A stretch of 64,000 nucleotides of DNA, from positions 930,211 through 994,210 of the forward strand of contig NZ_CP118181.1 in assembly GCF_028748145.1 (NCBI RefSeq), written 5' to 3'. The translations under genes were made by a program, and so were the position numbers. The stretch comes from Entomospira culicis. GTDB taxonomy: Bacteria > Spirochaetota > Spirochaetia > WRBN01. Positions 1 through 8,169 of this stretch are shown here, one piece after another. How positions within the stretch are numbered: the stretch's first letter is position 1; every line of letters starts with the position of its first letter. The notes under the pieces were generated by a model. That model was not told the DNA's origin. It made no database searches and worked only from the letters and a program-made list of their open reading frames with translations.

Positions 1-2
1 CT

Positions 3-710
3 ACCCAAACGAATAGGCCACGGGTGCATCCAGAGGATAATCTCATTGAGAGAGCCGAAAGTCATCAGCCCCACGTTCTTCGCCAACGCTATCACACCAA
101 AAGTAACAGCCCCAATGAGCGCTATATTACCCGATGGGCTAATCATGCCGGCGCTACCCTCAAGGTTGAGATCAATGACATGCAAGGGGCGGGAAAAATT
201 TGGTTAGTGGGCGCGCAAGCCGTAAGACCGCGTGCATCTATCGCCATAAACCCACAACTATATGGGAAAAAGAGTGCCAATATTCCCTTTAACTGGCTCA
301 ATGACACCGTGGGCTTTTGGCCGATCTACTTTGATATCAATCAACCCATGCCCCTCATCGCCCCGATGAAAGAGAGTCTTATTAATCTCTTTCCTAACGA
401 TCCTGCCGTGGTTTACGACAACGAGCGTAGAAGTAGAAACATCAATCTTTATTACGACTATATGCTGGCAAATCCTACCAATCGCAACGGTGCAGGTGCC
501 CTTAACCGCGCCAGCGCTTGGCAACATTTAGGCTTTCATGCGGGGGATGAAGTAGAGATTGTTATCTATATCTATTCCACGCAAGAGAGCTACCAATGGT
601 ATCGCGACTCCGTGGGACTCTCCCCAACAACAGGCATTCCCAAGACCTTAAAACGCGTCCATCTCGATGAGGTGATCGAGCTTGAGCGGATTCCTGTTAC
701 CCTAGAGTAA
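3..710 (+). CDS. Putative surface protein, 5'-truncated by the window edge
   Basis: The frame is open to the left edge, so the GTG at 24 is probably not the true start. The visible part aligns along its length with the C-terminal domain of the lipoprotein at 977-1969. Shared blocks include a KIWLVGAQAVRP-like segment, a FDINQPMPLIAP-like segment, LFPNDPAVVY, and a Ser/Tyr/Trp-rich end before the last strand. I do not recognise the family. By analogy with the neighbour, an upstream signal peptide or lipobox is expected outside the window. No catalytic motif is visible. A strong hairpin terminator follows, so the gene ends its own transcript. Function unknown; a paralogous exported pair is the safe statement. 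Confidence 0.8.
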   Translation, partial: TQTNRPRVHPEDNLIERAESHQPHVLRQRYHTKSNSPNERYITRWANHAGATLKVEINDMQGAGKIWLVGAQAVRPRASIAINPQLYGKKSANIPFNWLNDTVGFWPIYFDINQPMPLIAPMKESLINLFPNDPAVVYDNERRSRNINLYYDYMLANPTNRNGAGALNRASAWQHLGFHAGDEVEIVIYIYSTQESYQWYRDSVGLSPTTGIPKTLKRVHLDEVIELERIPVTLE

Positions 711-729
711 CCTCTAGCCCTATAACGAT

Positions 730-789
730 AAATCATTGTGTATCATTAAGATAAAACAACATCTTAGCGATACATAATGATTTGTTTTT
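730..789 (+). terminator. Rho-independent terminator after the first surface-protein gene
   Basis: A long imperfect stem pairs 730-752 with 761-783 (about 20 of 23 positions match) around an 8-base loop, followed by a T-rich run at 784-789. Confidence 0.85.
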
Positions 790-831
790 AGAGAGTTTTT
801 GAAAAATTTGTTCTTATTGATAGATACACTC

Positions 832-860
832 TTGACAAAAATCAAAAATTATGCGATTCT
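832..860 (+). promoter_or_regulatory. Possible promoter of the repeat lipoprotein gene
   Basis: TTGACA at 832-837 is a perfect -35 box. With 17-base spacing the -10 is a weak GATTCT (855-860), and better-looking AT-rich hexamers lie further on at wrong spacing. The 5' leader would be about 110 bases. Confidence 0.4.
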
Positions 861-939
861 TTAGATAGAATTATATTTCTATTGATAGTAACAGACCCTA
901 ATCATTTCTCTTCCATACAAAGGGAATTGTTTTCGCAAT

Positions 940-957
940 GTTTCTATGAATAGAAAC
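940..957 (+). other. Small hairpin in the 5' leader just before the ribosome binding site
   Basis: A perfect 7-bp stem (GTTTCTA, 4-base loop, TAGAAAC) ends 8 bases before the AAGGAG at 964-969. It could protect the mRNA or modulate translation of the lipoprotein; that is inference. Confidence 0.4.
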
Positions 958-976
958 AAATATAAGGAGAAATTTT

Positions 977-1969
977 ATGAAACGAATGCTTAGCTTTCTA
1001 ACCATCTCTCTCTTTATCGCCAGTGCGATGAGTTGTAAACCGCGTATTAACGCAAGTAATGAGGTAGATATCCCCGATATTGCAGATATTATTGGTGGGG
1101 GCAGTGGTAACAATAACGGCGGTAATGACAACGGCGGTGGTAATGATAACGGTGGTAATGATAACGGTGGTAATGATAACGGCGGTAATGACAACGGCGG
1201 CGGTAATGACAACGGCGGTGGTAATGATAACGGCGGCGGTAATGATAACGGCGGCGGTAATGATAACGGCGGCGGTAATGATAACGGCGGCGGAAACACC
1301 GACCCCATCGAGGACGATAGCCGAAAGCTAAAGCTCACGCAACCGGGGAGCAGCTACTACGAACGCTTTATCAACCGCTGGGATGATATGAACGGAGCCG
1401 TTATTGATTTGGGTATTAATGAGATGAGTAAGGACAAAAAAGATGGTCGTATCTGGATGGTAGGCGTACAAGCTGTTCGCCCCGGTGAGCCCGTGGTGAT
1501 TAACCCCAAGGTATACGGCAAAGGCACCTCCACTATCGGCTTTAACTGGTTTAAGGGGAAAGTTATGGTACTTTTTACCATCGACCAGCCCTTACCCCTT
1601 ATTGCTCCAGTTGGGGTGGCTAAAGGCGAAAAGCTCGATCCGGATCTTTTTCCTAACGACCCCGCAGTTGTCTACAATGATGGCAAATCTAGCTCTTATG
1701 TAACCCTCGTCTACGGGCACATGCTCCAAAACACTGCCAACAAAAATGGTGCAGGCTCTCTGCTAAAAGCAGCGGCATGGAGTAATATTGGCTTTAAAGC
1801 CGGTGATGATGTTGACCTCGTAGTTTATATGTACACCACCCAGCAGAGCTACAAATGGTACACCGATACGGTCGGTAATGATCCTGAAAAAGGTATCCCC
1901 AAAGCCTTGCAAAGTGTAACCCTCGATCACATCATCGAAGTGCAACGCTTCCCCTTCATTCTTCAATAA
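977..1969 (+). CDS. Lipoprotein with Gly/Asn/Asp-rich repeat stalk and paralogous C-terminal domain
   Basis: The start is fixed by AAGGAGA 7 bases upstream. Residues 1-19 form a signal peptide ending in a lipobox (SAMSC, Cys20), so the mature protein should be a lipid-anchored envelope protein. Residues 41-107 are low complexity: about ten GGNDN/GGGNDN units that look like a flexible or cation-binding stalk. They do not match the RTX nonapeptide GGxGxDxUx. Residues about 112-330 form a domain homologous to the protein at 3-710. I do not recognise it and see no enzyme motif. A hairpin terminator follows. A surface-exposed lipoprotein with variable-length stalk is a reasonable inference. Confidence 0.85.
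   Translation: MKRMLSFLTISLFIASAMSCKPRINASNEVDIPDIADIIGGGSGNNNGGNDNGGGNDNGGNDNGGNDNGGNDNGGGNDNGGGNDNGGGNDNGGGNDNGGGNDNGGGNTDPIEDDSRKLKLTQPGSSYYERFINRWDDMNGAVIDLGINEMSKDKKDGRIWMVGVQAVRPGEPVVINPKVYGKGTSTIGFNWFKGKVMVLFTIDQPLPLIAPVGVAKGEKLDPDLFPNDPAVVYNDGKSSSYVTLVYGHMLQNTANKNGAGSLLKAAAWSNIGFKAGDDVDLVVYMYTTQQSYKWYTDTVGNDPEKGIPKALQSVTLDHIIEVQRFPFILQ
1097..1297 (+). repeat. In-frame tandem repeat of 15/18-bp units (GGNDN / GGGNDN)
   Basis: About ten near-identical units of 15 or 18 bases encode the Gly/Asn/Asp stalk. All units are multiples of three, so slippage would change stalk length without breaking the frame. The repeat keeps several other frames open, which creates spurious ORFs on both strands. 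Confidence 0.9.
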
Positions 1970-1996
1970 CCTAGCATCTAGCCCCTATATTAAGAT

Positions 1997-2030
1997 AAGA
2001 AGCAGATCACCTCGATCTGCTTCTTTCTCC
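1997..2030 (+). terminator. Rho-independent terminator after the repeat lipoprotein
   Basis: A perfect 12-bp stem pairs AAGAAGCAGATC (1997-2008) with GATCTGCTTCTT (2014-2025) and is followed by TTCTCC. Confidence 0.8.
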
Positions 2031-2137
2031 TACATAAAAAGAGCCAGCGAGATCCCATCAATCTGCCTCTTTCTCGCGTAAAATTCCCAAAAATCACTTT
2101 CCATGACAAATCGCTTTTCTTTTTATCGCATTTATGC

Positions 2138-2143
2138 TATACT
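2138..2143 (+). promoter_or_regulatory. Extended -10 element upstream of gpsA
   Basis: TGCTATACT contains a TATACT -10 with the extended TGn motif. The -35 region at 17-base spacing (TTTTCT) is weak. Confidence 0.5.
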
Positions 2144-2176
2144 CATTATAAAAGCTTGCAAAAGAGGTGCGTCATT

Positions 2177-3253
2177 ATGAGCAACACAACCAATAAAAAT
2201 ATGCGTTCTATCGCGGTCGTAGGCGCAGGCGCCTTTGGCACCGCACTAGCCAAAGTCTTAGCGGAAAAAGGCGTAGACGTGAAGATCTGGGCGTTCAAAC
2301 CCGAAACCGCCGAAGATATCAACACCCACCACCGTAACCAAGAGTTCCTCCCCGATGCCATCCTACCTACCAGTCTCACCGCTAGTAGCGACCTCACTGA
2401 AGTCGTCCAAGATCGTGATGTTGTTCTCTTAGTTACCCCCTCAAACGTCCTCATTCAAACCGCACGCCAACTCCTCAGCATTCCCTGCATTGCAGAAGGC
2501 AAAGCGATCATCGCTTGCGCCACCAAGGGTCTTATTCGTCTACCCTCGGGCGACGGGCAACTCCTGCTTGATGGTCTTGAAAATTATCTTCCCGGTTTTT
2601 ACAAAGGCAACATGGTCTATATTTCGGGGCCTAGCCATGCCGAAGAGATCGCCCAAGGTAAAGTTACCGCCCTTGTCGCCGCCTCGCAAAATCCCATGAA
2701 TGCCATCATTGTGCGTGAGCTCTTTACCGCACCCACCTTACGCGTCTTCTCTTCCATTGATGTTAGTGGTGTACAAGTGGTTGCCGCCCTCAAAAATGTT
2801 GTCGCCCTCGCCTTTGGCGCTATCGAAGCCTATGCCGAAAAGAGCAACAATATCGGCGATAACACCGAAAGCTTCCTTCTCTCTGCCGGTCTCAATGAAA
2901 TGATGATTCTTGCCCGTGCCATGGGATCGACTCACTTTGAAACCATCACCGGGCCTGCCGGCATTGGCGATCTCGATGTAACCTGTCGCAGTAAGTATGG
3001 CCGCAACCGTCGCTTTGGGCGCTCTATCTACGAGCAAAACCTCCTCAACGACTTCGCCGATCTTGACGATCTCATGGCAAATGTTACCACGAAAGTGGGC
3101 TACCTCCCCGAAGGTGTATTCGCTGCACGCACCGCCTATCTTACTGCGCAAAAGTACAACCTACGTACCCCGATGTTCACCGCAATTTACCGCGTTCTCA
3201 ATAAAGAACTCGACGTAGAAAGCGCCGTTCAAGAGCTCATCTACGGAGTGTAA
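2177..3253 (+). CDS. gpsA: Glycerol-3-phosphate dehydrogenase [NAD(P)+]
   Basis: This enzyme reduces dihydroxyacetone phosphate to sn-glycerol-3-phosphate for phospholipid synthesis in the cytosol. The N-terminal Rossmann motif GAGAFGTALA is followed by the NAD-domain segments (LLVTPSNV, CATKGL, SGPSHAEEIA). The C-terminal helical domain carries the catalytic-region lysine (AALKNVVALAFGA), NIGDNTES, and the GPAGIGDLDVTC / GRNRRFG signature. The ATG at 2177 with AAAGAGGTG 8 bases upstream is preferred over a TTG at 2156, because the Rossmann motif then begins about 14 residues in. nadD starts directly after the stop codon, so the two are cotranscribed. Confidence 0.95.
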   Translation: MSNTTNKNMRSIAVVGAGAFGTALAKVLAEKGVDVKIWAFKPETAEDINTHHRNQEFLPDAILPTSLTASSDLTEVVQDRDVVLLVTPSNVLIQTARQLLSIPCIAEGKAIIACATKGLIRLPSGDGQLLLDGLENYLPGFYKGNMVYISGPSHAEEIAQGKVTALVAASQNPMNAIIVRELFTAPTLRVFSSIDVSGVQVVAALKNVVALAFGAIEAYAEKSNNIGDNTESFLLSAGLNEMMILARAMGSTHFETITGPAGIGDLDVTCRSKYGRNRRFGRSIYEQNLLNDFADLDDLMANVTTKVGYLPEGVFAARTAYLTAQKYNLRTPMFTAIYRVLNKELDVESAVQELIYGV

Positions 3254-3814
3254 ATGCCGCCCCACGATATTCTCTTTGGTGGCTCTTTTGACCCCATTCA
3301 CCGCGCACATATCGCCATTGCAACCAAGGCGCGCTCCCAATTGGGAGCCGACCGCTTTTTCTTTCTTCCCACCAAAGAGAATCCGCTCAAACCACCGCTT
3401 ATTGCCAGCCCAAAAGATCGCCTCATCATGCTTCATCTCGCCACGCGCCATCTACCTTGGGCGACCGTCCTCCCCGACGAAATAGAACGTACCGACCAAA
3501 AACCCAGCTACACTATCGACACACTAGAAGAACTGCTCCAAAAAGAGATCATCCGCCCCAAGCCCTACCTCCTCATCGGCAGTGATATTCTTCCGCAACT
3601 GCCCCACTGGCATCGCATCGATGACCTACTTTCACAAGTAACCTTAGCTGTTATCACGCGTCAAGAGGTCTCGCCCAGTAGCCCCTACCCCTATCAGCTT
3701 ATCTCCATTCCACATATTGATATATCTAGTACATCTATTCGAGAAACTCTCTCCAAAGAAGATCTCCATCCTGACGTTTGGGAGTACATAAATTATGCAA
3801 AGCTCTATCAGTAG
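3254..3814 (+). CDS. nadD: Nicotinate-nucleotide adenylyltransferase
   Basis: NadD adenylates nicotinate mononucleotide to deamido-NAD in NAD synthesis. The nucleotidyltransferase signature GGSFDPIHRAH stands near the N-terminus; the usual IHxGH is IHRAH here, a conservative change. The C-terminal phosphate-binding motif ISSTSIRE is intact, and LLIGSDILPQLPHWH matches the family's middle segment. Its 186 residues fit the family length. The ATG follows the gpsA stop without a gap and has GGAG about 6 bases upstream. The next gene overlaps it by 20 bases. The nadD-yqeK order is common in bacteria and supports both calls. Confidence 0.95.
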   Translation: MPPHDILFGGSFDPIHRAHIAIATKARSQLGADRFFFLPTKENPLKPPLIASPKDRLIMLHLATRHLPWATVLPDEIERTDQKPSYTIDTLEELLQKEIIRPKPYLLIGSDILPQLPHWHRIDDLLSQVTLAVITRQEVSPSSPYPYQLISIPHIDISSTSIRETLSKEDLHPDVWEYINYAKLYQ

Positions 3815-5033
3815 TGTGATACAGGCACTCGCCAAGGCCGAGCTCTCCCCAGCGCGCTATCAACACAGCGCACGGGTCGTCTACGTAATGAAACAGATAC
3901 ACAAGCGTCTCCACTTACCCATCGAAATCGACCTTATTGAACTAGCAGGGTGGGCGCATGATATCGCCCGAGAGTGGCCAGAAGAGGTCTTAGCCTCCGC
4001 CATTCAGAAGTATCATCGCACCGATTATCTATCGTCGCATGCCCATCCAGCCCTCTGGCATGCGATTGTTGCTATGCCCTACATTCAAGAACAATGTGGA
4101 TTTTACCATCCAGAGGTCGATCAAGCCGTCATTCATCACAGCACAGCCGTTAAAAACAACTCCTTACTAGGAAAACTTTTATTCATTGCTGATGAGTGCG
4201 AGCCCGCACGCGATCATCTTACCCCCACCCATCACTTGATGCTAGCACATGGCTCACTTGATGATATTTATTACTTTATAATTAAAGAGCAGATTAAATT
4301 TTTTCACCAAATAAATCAATCCCTATCGCATCTCACCCTAGATGCGTATAAAGAAGGAAGAGACCTCATGCAAAAAACGATAAAATCATTTCACCAAAAC
4401 CCTTTTAAAGAGAATACCTACCTGCTTATCCATGAACAAACCATGCTCATTGTCGACCCTGGTGTCAAGGTAGAAGAGCTCGCACCGACTATTCTTGCCA
4501 GTGAAATTACAGAAGCAAAGATTATCTACACCCACGGGCATTTTGATCATATTGTCTTTGGCTATGATCTCGAACAATTTCTTTCACTACAAAAAATTCC
4601 CTATGAGAGTTATGCTCCCAGTGCTGAATCATTCTACTTTGGGGAAAAGGCCTTAGCTCACATTCAAGATGTCATTAAAATGTATGGATTAGAAGATTTT
4701 TATCACTGCAAAAATATTCCAACCATCCAACGCTTTCTCGAAGATGCACAGCCCATCGATTTTCTCGACTTCATCTTCTACCACACCCCCGGACATTCCA
4801 TGGGTAGTGGGGTGTTCTATAGTAAATCACTTAATACCCTCTTCTCTGGAGACACCATCTTCGCCAATGGCTCTATCGGACGCACCGACTTCCCCGACAG
4901 CTCCCCGCAACAGATGGAAGCATCCCTCCAGCGTATCTTCTCGCTCTTCCCATCAGAAACCACGCTTTATCCCGGACACGGCATGCGCTCAACCATCGCC
5001 AGAGAAAGAGAAATTCATCGTGAATTCCACTAA
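3795..5033 (+). CDS. YqeK-type HD phosphohydrolase fused to a metallo-beta-lactamase hydrolase
   Basis: One uninterrupted frame encodes two enzymes. Residues 1-191 match YqeK, the HD-domain diadenosine tetraphosphate hydrolase normally encoded after nadD: His24, the HD pair His55-Asp56, His89, His115 and Asp133 fit the metal ligands. Residues 192-412 form a complete glyoxalase-II-like metallo-beta-lactamase fold with THGHFDH (246-252), HTPGHS, SGDTIF and PGHG metal-ligand motifs. The junction lies exactly where a stand-alone MBL would begin: an ATG at 4368 preceded by AAGGAAG with good spacing. The gene may therefore yield the fusion, a free MBL, or both. The MBL substrate is unknown. Confidence 0.88.
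   Translation: MQSSISSVIQALAKAELSPARYQHSARVVYVMKQIHKRLHLPIEIDLIELAGWAHDIAREWPEEVLASAIQKYHRTDYLSSHAHPALWHAIVAMPYIQEQCGFYHPEVDQAVIHHSTAVKNNSLLGKLLFIADECEPARDHLTPTHHLMLAHGSLDDIYYFIIKEQIKFFHQINQSLSHLTLDAYKEGRDLMQKTIKSFHQNPFKENTYLLIHEQTMLIVDPGVKVEELAPTILASEITEAKIIYTHGHFDHIVFGYDLEQFLSLQKIPYESYAPSAESFYFGEKALAHIQDVIKMYGLEDFYHCKNIPTIQRFLEDAQPIDFLDFIFYHTPGHSMGSGVFYSKSLNTLFSGDTIFANGSIGRTDFPDSSPQQMEASLQRIFSLFPSETTLYPGHGMRSTIAREREIHREFH
4368..5033 (+). other. Possible internal start for a free metallo-beta-lactamase protein
   Basis: The in-frame ATG at 4368 (codon 192 of the fusion) follows AAGGAAG at about 7 bases. The predicted product begins MQKTIKSFHQNPFKENTYLL, which is how stand-alone glyoxalase-II-like hydrolases of about 220 residues typically begin. 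This is an alternative reading of the same frame, not a separate gene. Confidence 0.5.
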
Positions 5034-5061
5034 ATCTTATACACAAAAATTCCGATGGATT

Positions 5062-5646
5062 ATGTATATGAAATACCTAGTTCTTATCATGGTCGCTCTT
5101 CTGCCCAGCACACTCTTGGCCTTTCAAGAGGAAGGCTTAGCCAGTTGGTACGGAGGAAAGTACCAAGGACGACTTACCGCTAATGGCGAAATTTTTGATA
5201 CGCACAAGATCTCGGCAGCGCATAAAACGCTTCCATTTGGCACAATCGTTACGGTCTTAAATCTGGAAAATGGTAAATCTATCGATGTGCGGATCAATGA
5301 TCGAGGGCCTTTTATCGCCGGTCGTATTATCGATCTCTCCTACGCTGCAGCCAAAGAGATCGGTATGCTCAATCAAGGGCTTGCGAAAGTCCGTATCTCC
5401 GTGAAAGACTCGGTAACAGAAGTAAAACTCGCAACCATCCAAGTAGGCGCATTTAAAAATATCGCCTACGCAAAGAAAATGAAAGATATGCTTATTGAAG
5501 CGGGATTTTCTCCCTATGCCATCATGACGACATCTGGATTAGTACGCATAGAAATTAAAAACGTCCCTCAAGAACAGGCGCTAACCATGGTAAAACGTCT
5601 AAAAGAGCTCGGAATTGAAAACCCCTTGATAAAAACTTCTTCTTAG
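5062..5646 (+). CDS. rlpA: RlpA-like septal ring protein (DPBB plus SPOR domain)
   Basis: RlpA-type proteins bind or cleave denuded peptidoglycan glycans at division sites. After a signal peptide (about residues 1-22), a double-psi beta-barrel domain shows ASWYGGKYQGRLTANG, the Ala-His-Lys-Thr-Leu-Pro-Phe-Gly segment, and the catalytic-region motif NDRGPF followed by DLSYAAAKEIGM. Residues about 125-190 resemble a SPOR domain (IQVGAF near its start). The frame is open far upstream into the preceding gene, but the signal peptide places the start at ATG 5062 or 5068; the Shine-Dalgarno is weak (GATGGAT). No lipobox is seen. It follows the YqeK-MBL gene by 28 bases. Confidence 0.88.
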   Translation: MYMKYLVLIMVALLPSTLLAFQEEGLASWYGGKYQGRLTANGEIFDTHKISAAHKTLPFGTIVTVLNLENGKSIDVRINDRGPFIAGRIIDLSYAAAKEIGMLNQGLAKVRISVKDSVTEVKLATIQVGAFKNIAYAKKMKDMLIEAGFSPYAIMTTSGLVRIEIKNVPQEQALTMVKRLKELGIENPLIKTSS

Positions 5647-5663
5647 CTAATATGCAACTTCCC

Positions 5664-6389
5664 CTAAATTTTATCCGATACCAATGCCAAGCTAACGCTC
5701 TCTACCTCTAACGCACCCGCATCCATAAGTACTTTCGTACAATAGTAAAGAGTGCTTCCTGTCGTATAAATATCGTCCAGCACCACCCACTTCCTTCCAA
5801 TCACTCTCCCTTTATCTCGTTCTTTAAGATAAATATTATCTTTTTGCGCAATCATTCTTTGTGCTTTATCAAGATTTTTTTGCTGAATATTTCTCTTTTT
5901 ATAGAGAATGAACTCTACTTTATATTGATACGCATACATTAGCTGCTTTGCAATTGCTAACATCAAATGCTCCGCAGAGTGAGAAGGAGCAAGAACAAAG
6001 CGATAATCCTCTTTATCGTAACGAGATAGATACGTGGCTATCTTCTGCGCCCAATAAAATTTATAATCATAACGATGGCGGAATTTAAGATCATAAATAC
6101 TCGCTTTGATAATTTCAGAAAAATTCATGATAGCATAATGTTTCCAGAAAAAATCTCGCTGGGAGCATCGATAACAGCGTAAAGAAGAAGTCATATTTGT
6201 AAGTACTTGCGAACAACAATCGCATCTTTTTTGCAAAACCACTAAAGCTAAATCATTTTCTTCTAATAGATGGAAGCAGCTAAAACATAAAGAATCACGA
6301 TGAATGATTAGCGAAGCACAACGGGCGCATCGTGGGGGAAAGAACAATTCAATACTTACATTAATCCATTTGAATAAAAATCTAAACAT
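5664..6389 (-). CDS. ComF-family phosphoribosyltransferase-like protein
   Basis: ComF proteins combine an N-terminal zinc ribbon with a PRTase domain and are needed for DNA uptake in several bacteria; the substrate is not settled. Cysteine pairs at the N-terminus (PPRCARC, CFSC, CDCC, CYRC) form the zinc part. The PRPP-binding loop VVLDDIYTTGST is near residue 210. The segment that normally reads RxxxxQxxL is KNIQQKNLDKAQR, somewhat divergent. ATG 6389 and TTG 6395 are both possible; both overlap the end of the upstream RodZ-like gene, so translation is probably coupled. Last gene of the gltX-lolA-rodZ-comF run. Confidence 0.85.
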   Translation of the reverse strand: MFRFLFKWINVSIELFFPPRCARCASLIIHRDSLCFSCFHLLEENDLALVVLQKRCDCCSQVLTNMTSSLRCYRCSQRDFFWKHYAIMNFSEIIKASIYDLKFRHRYDYKFYWAQKIATYLSRYDKEDYRFVLAPSHSAEHLMLAIAKQLMYAYQYKVEFILYKKRNIQQKNLDKAQRMIAQKDNIYLKERDKGRVIGRKWVVLDDIYTTGSTLYYCTKVLMDAGALEVESVSLALVSDKI

Positions 6390-7479
6390 CCTCAATGATA
6401 AGATCTAACATTCCGGTTGTAGAATTGCGTTGCCAATAGAGAATTTTTACAGCAACCTCTCCATCACGCCCCAAAGCAATCTCATTTAGACCAATTTTTA
6501 AGGTAGTGCGCCCAGCATTCGATGTCCAAATCTTCATGTTATTATGCATAGTGCGTTGAATTTGTTCCCCAGCCTGATAATAACGATCGATCACCTCACT
6601 GTTATCCAACCGATGACGATAATTAACATATCCCTTAAACATAATGATAGGATTGACCGGAATACTTGATCGCACGCTCATCAAGACTTCACGCTCTTGA
6701 CGAATAGAGACATCTAAATCGATGCTATTATCCGCCCTATCCGTAGAGGAATTTGCTATCGAATCGCCATCTTGCAACGAGACATAATTTTCTGCCTCCA
6801 GATAGATCGATAAACGTTTATCAGAGTAGACTTTATCGTAAGAAATACGTAAGGTTGCAGGCACCTCTACATTAAAACTTAATGTATTTAAAACGACACT
6901 AAAGGGCTCCTCGGAAGAGAGTAGGAAGTCACGATAAGCATCTTCACCTCGAATAACGCCCTCGATATCCTGAGTTTCACTTAGAGAAAATTTTAGATAA
7001 TAAAGATATCCATCCACCGATAACACCAACTCTTGATTAAAGAGAATATCTTTACGCGTCTTCTTCATTTTATTACTGCGAAGTTTAACCGTTTGATTAA
7101 CAGTAAAAAGATTTATCTCAAAAAACTGATTAAGCAGGAAAAATAAGCCAAAGAGAAGAAGAATTCCACCACCAACGCGTAAGAGAATTTTCTTCATGTT
7201 TATCTCTTTTTTGAGAAGTTCTTCATAGGGCGCCTGTTCTTCTATTAGCTTATAATTTTTATACATTGATAAAATTTTATCCACATCTAACCCAAGAAAG
7301 AGCGCATACATACGCAAGAATCCCAATAAATTGCTCTCTCCTACGGAGATATTCTCAAACTGATCGGCTTCTAGCGAGAGAATATACTGTTTGGGGATAT
7401 GCGTCTCATTGACCACCTGTTCGATGGTCAACTTTTTGGTCTGACGCGCTTCTGTCAAAATCTCACCAATACTCTTCAT
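6382..7479 (-). CDS. RodZ-like membrane protein with N-terminal helix-turn-helix
   Basis: Residues about 1-70 form a HTH_25/Xre-like domain (GEILTEARQTKKLTIEQV, IPKQYILSLE), as in RodZ, which links MreB to the wall elongation machinery. A lysine-rich stretch and one transmembrane helix (about 97-118) follow. The remaining 240 residues should be periplasmic and are beta-rich with no recognised motif apart from possible DUF4115-like content at the end. Length (365) is within the RodZ range. It starts 5 bases after lolA and overlaps the comF-like gene, so it belongs to one operon. RodZ function is inferred from architecture only. Confidence 0.7.
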   Translation of the reverse strand: MKSIGEILTEARQTKKLTIEQVVNETHIPKQYILSLEADQFENISVGESNLLGFLRMYALFLGLDVDKILSMYKNYKLIEEQAPYEELLKKEINMKKILLRVGGGILLLFGLFFLLNQFFEINLFTVNQTVKLRSNKMKKTRKDILFNQELVLSVDGYLYYLKFSLSETQDIEGVIRGEDAYRDFLLSSEEPFSVVLNTLSFNVEVPATLRISYDKVYSDKRLSIYLEAENYVSLQDGDSIANSSTDRADNSIDLDVSIRQEREVLMSVRSSIPVNPIIMFKGYVNYRHRLDNSEVIDRYYQAGEQIQRTMHNNMKIWTSNAGRTTLKIGLNEIALGRDGEVAVKILYWQRNSTTGMLDLIIEDV

Positions 7480-7484
7480 GATGC

Positions 7485-8159
7485 TTAGTTGTCCTGTAGA
7501 TTCAGAAAATTAGGGTAGCGTACCACGGATTGTCCTTCCTCTGGAGTGAAGACAAAAATGCTACTATTCATGCCTCGATTAATTGTAATATTGGTAAAAT
7601 CATAGCGGATATTCTCAAAGAGGCTAGTAATCCCTGTAATACGACGAATGAGAAGTGTCTCTGGGTTTACGGAAATTTCTAAAGAACGAAAGCCCTCGGC
7701 GTTTACACGCCACTTAAGAGACAACTTAACCACCCGCTCGGCAGAACCACTCTCCAGAGGCTCAGGTTGACCATTATTACTAAAACTGATAAAGTAATTT
7801 TCACGCAAAAGGCGTAATCCATTACCCGAAAGCCCCATCACTTCGGCATCACTTTGGGCAGGAAGAACCTGCTCCATTACCACACCAGATCGAGGGAGGT
7901 AGAGTTCCACCTTATTTTCTGATACCACTAAGATTTGTCCCGAAGGGGCCGTATAATCAAGGCGTAAGAGATTGGGCGATTTGTAGCGCAAGCGACCAAA
8001 CTCTATGCGTTCCCCACGTTGGATACGTACCGCAGCATCATAATCCTCAATCTTGGCATAGCGATCGGAGACCCGTTGGAAAAAGGCATCAGCACTCTCC
8101 TGCGCCCCAAGAGAACCAGCCAAAAATAGCGTTAATAATATTAGGTAGATTTTATGCAT
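7485..8159 (-). CDS. lolA: Outer-membrane lipoprotein carrier protein LolA
   Basis: LolA shuttles lipoproteins across the periplasm from LolCDE to the outer membrane. A signal peptide (about 1-19, ending near SLGAQ) precedes a LolA-like fold. Family features include the early helix (ADAFFQRVSDRY), GRLRYKSPNLLRLDYTAPSGQILVV, a YLPR segment and the VNPETLLIRRI strand. ATG 8159 has AAGGAGAATTT directly upstream. It sits 10 bases after gltX. Its presence agrees with the several lipoproteins in this window and a diderm envelope. Confidence 0.88.
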   Translation of the reverse strand: MHKIYLILLTLFLAGSLGAQESADAFFQRVSDRYAKIEDYDAAVRIQRGERIEFGRLRYKSPNLLRLDYTAPSGQILVVSENKVELYLPRSGVVMEQVLPAQSDAEVMGLSGNGLRLLRENYFISFSNNGQPEPLESGSAERVVKLSLKWRVNAEGFRSLEISVNPETLLIRRITGITSLFENIRYDFTNITINRGMNSSIFVFTPEEGQSVVRYPNFLNLQDN

Positions 8160-8169
8160 AAATTCTCCT

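Noticed and set aside
1097-1297. CRISPR-like array
   Set aside because: Units of 15/18 bases repeat without unique spacers and are in frame with a lipoprotein gene.
1097-1297. RTX calcium-binding repeat
   Set aside because: The unit GGNDN lacks the GGxGxDxUx periodicity and the hydrophobic U position.
898-1338. Long Pro/Leu-rich frame on the minus strand over the repeat
   Set aside because: It is only the complement of the Gly/Asn/Asp repeat, which has no stop in several frames; there is no ribosome binding site and no signal other than the repeat.
4744-5061. Long N-terminal extension of the RlpA frame
   Set aside because: It overlaps the MBL domain in another frame, lacks similarity to RlpA, and the signal peptide begins at 5062/5068.
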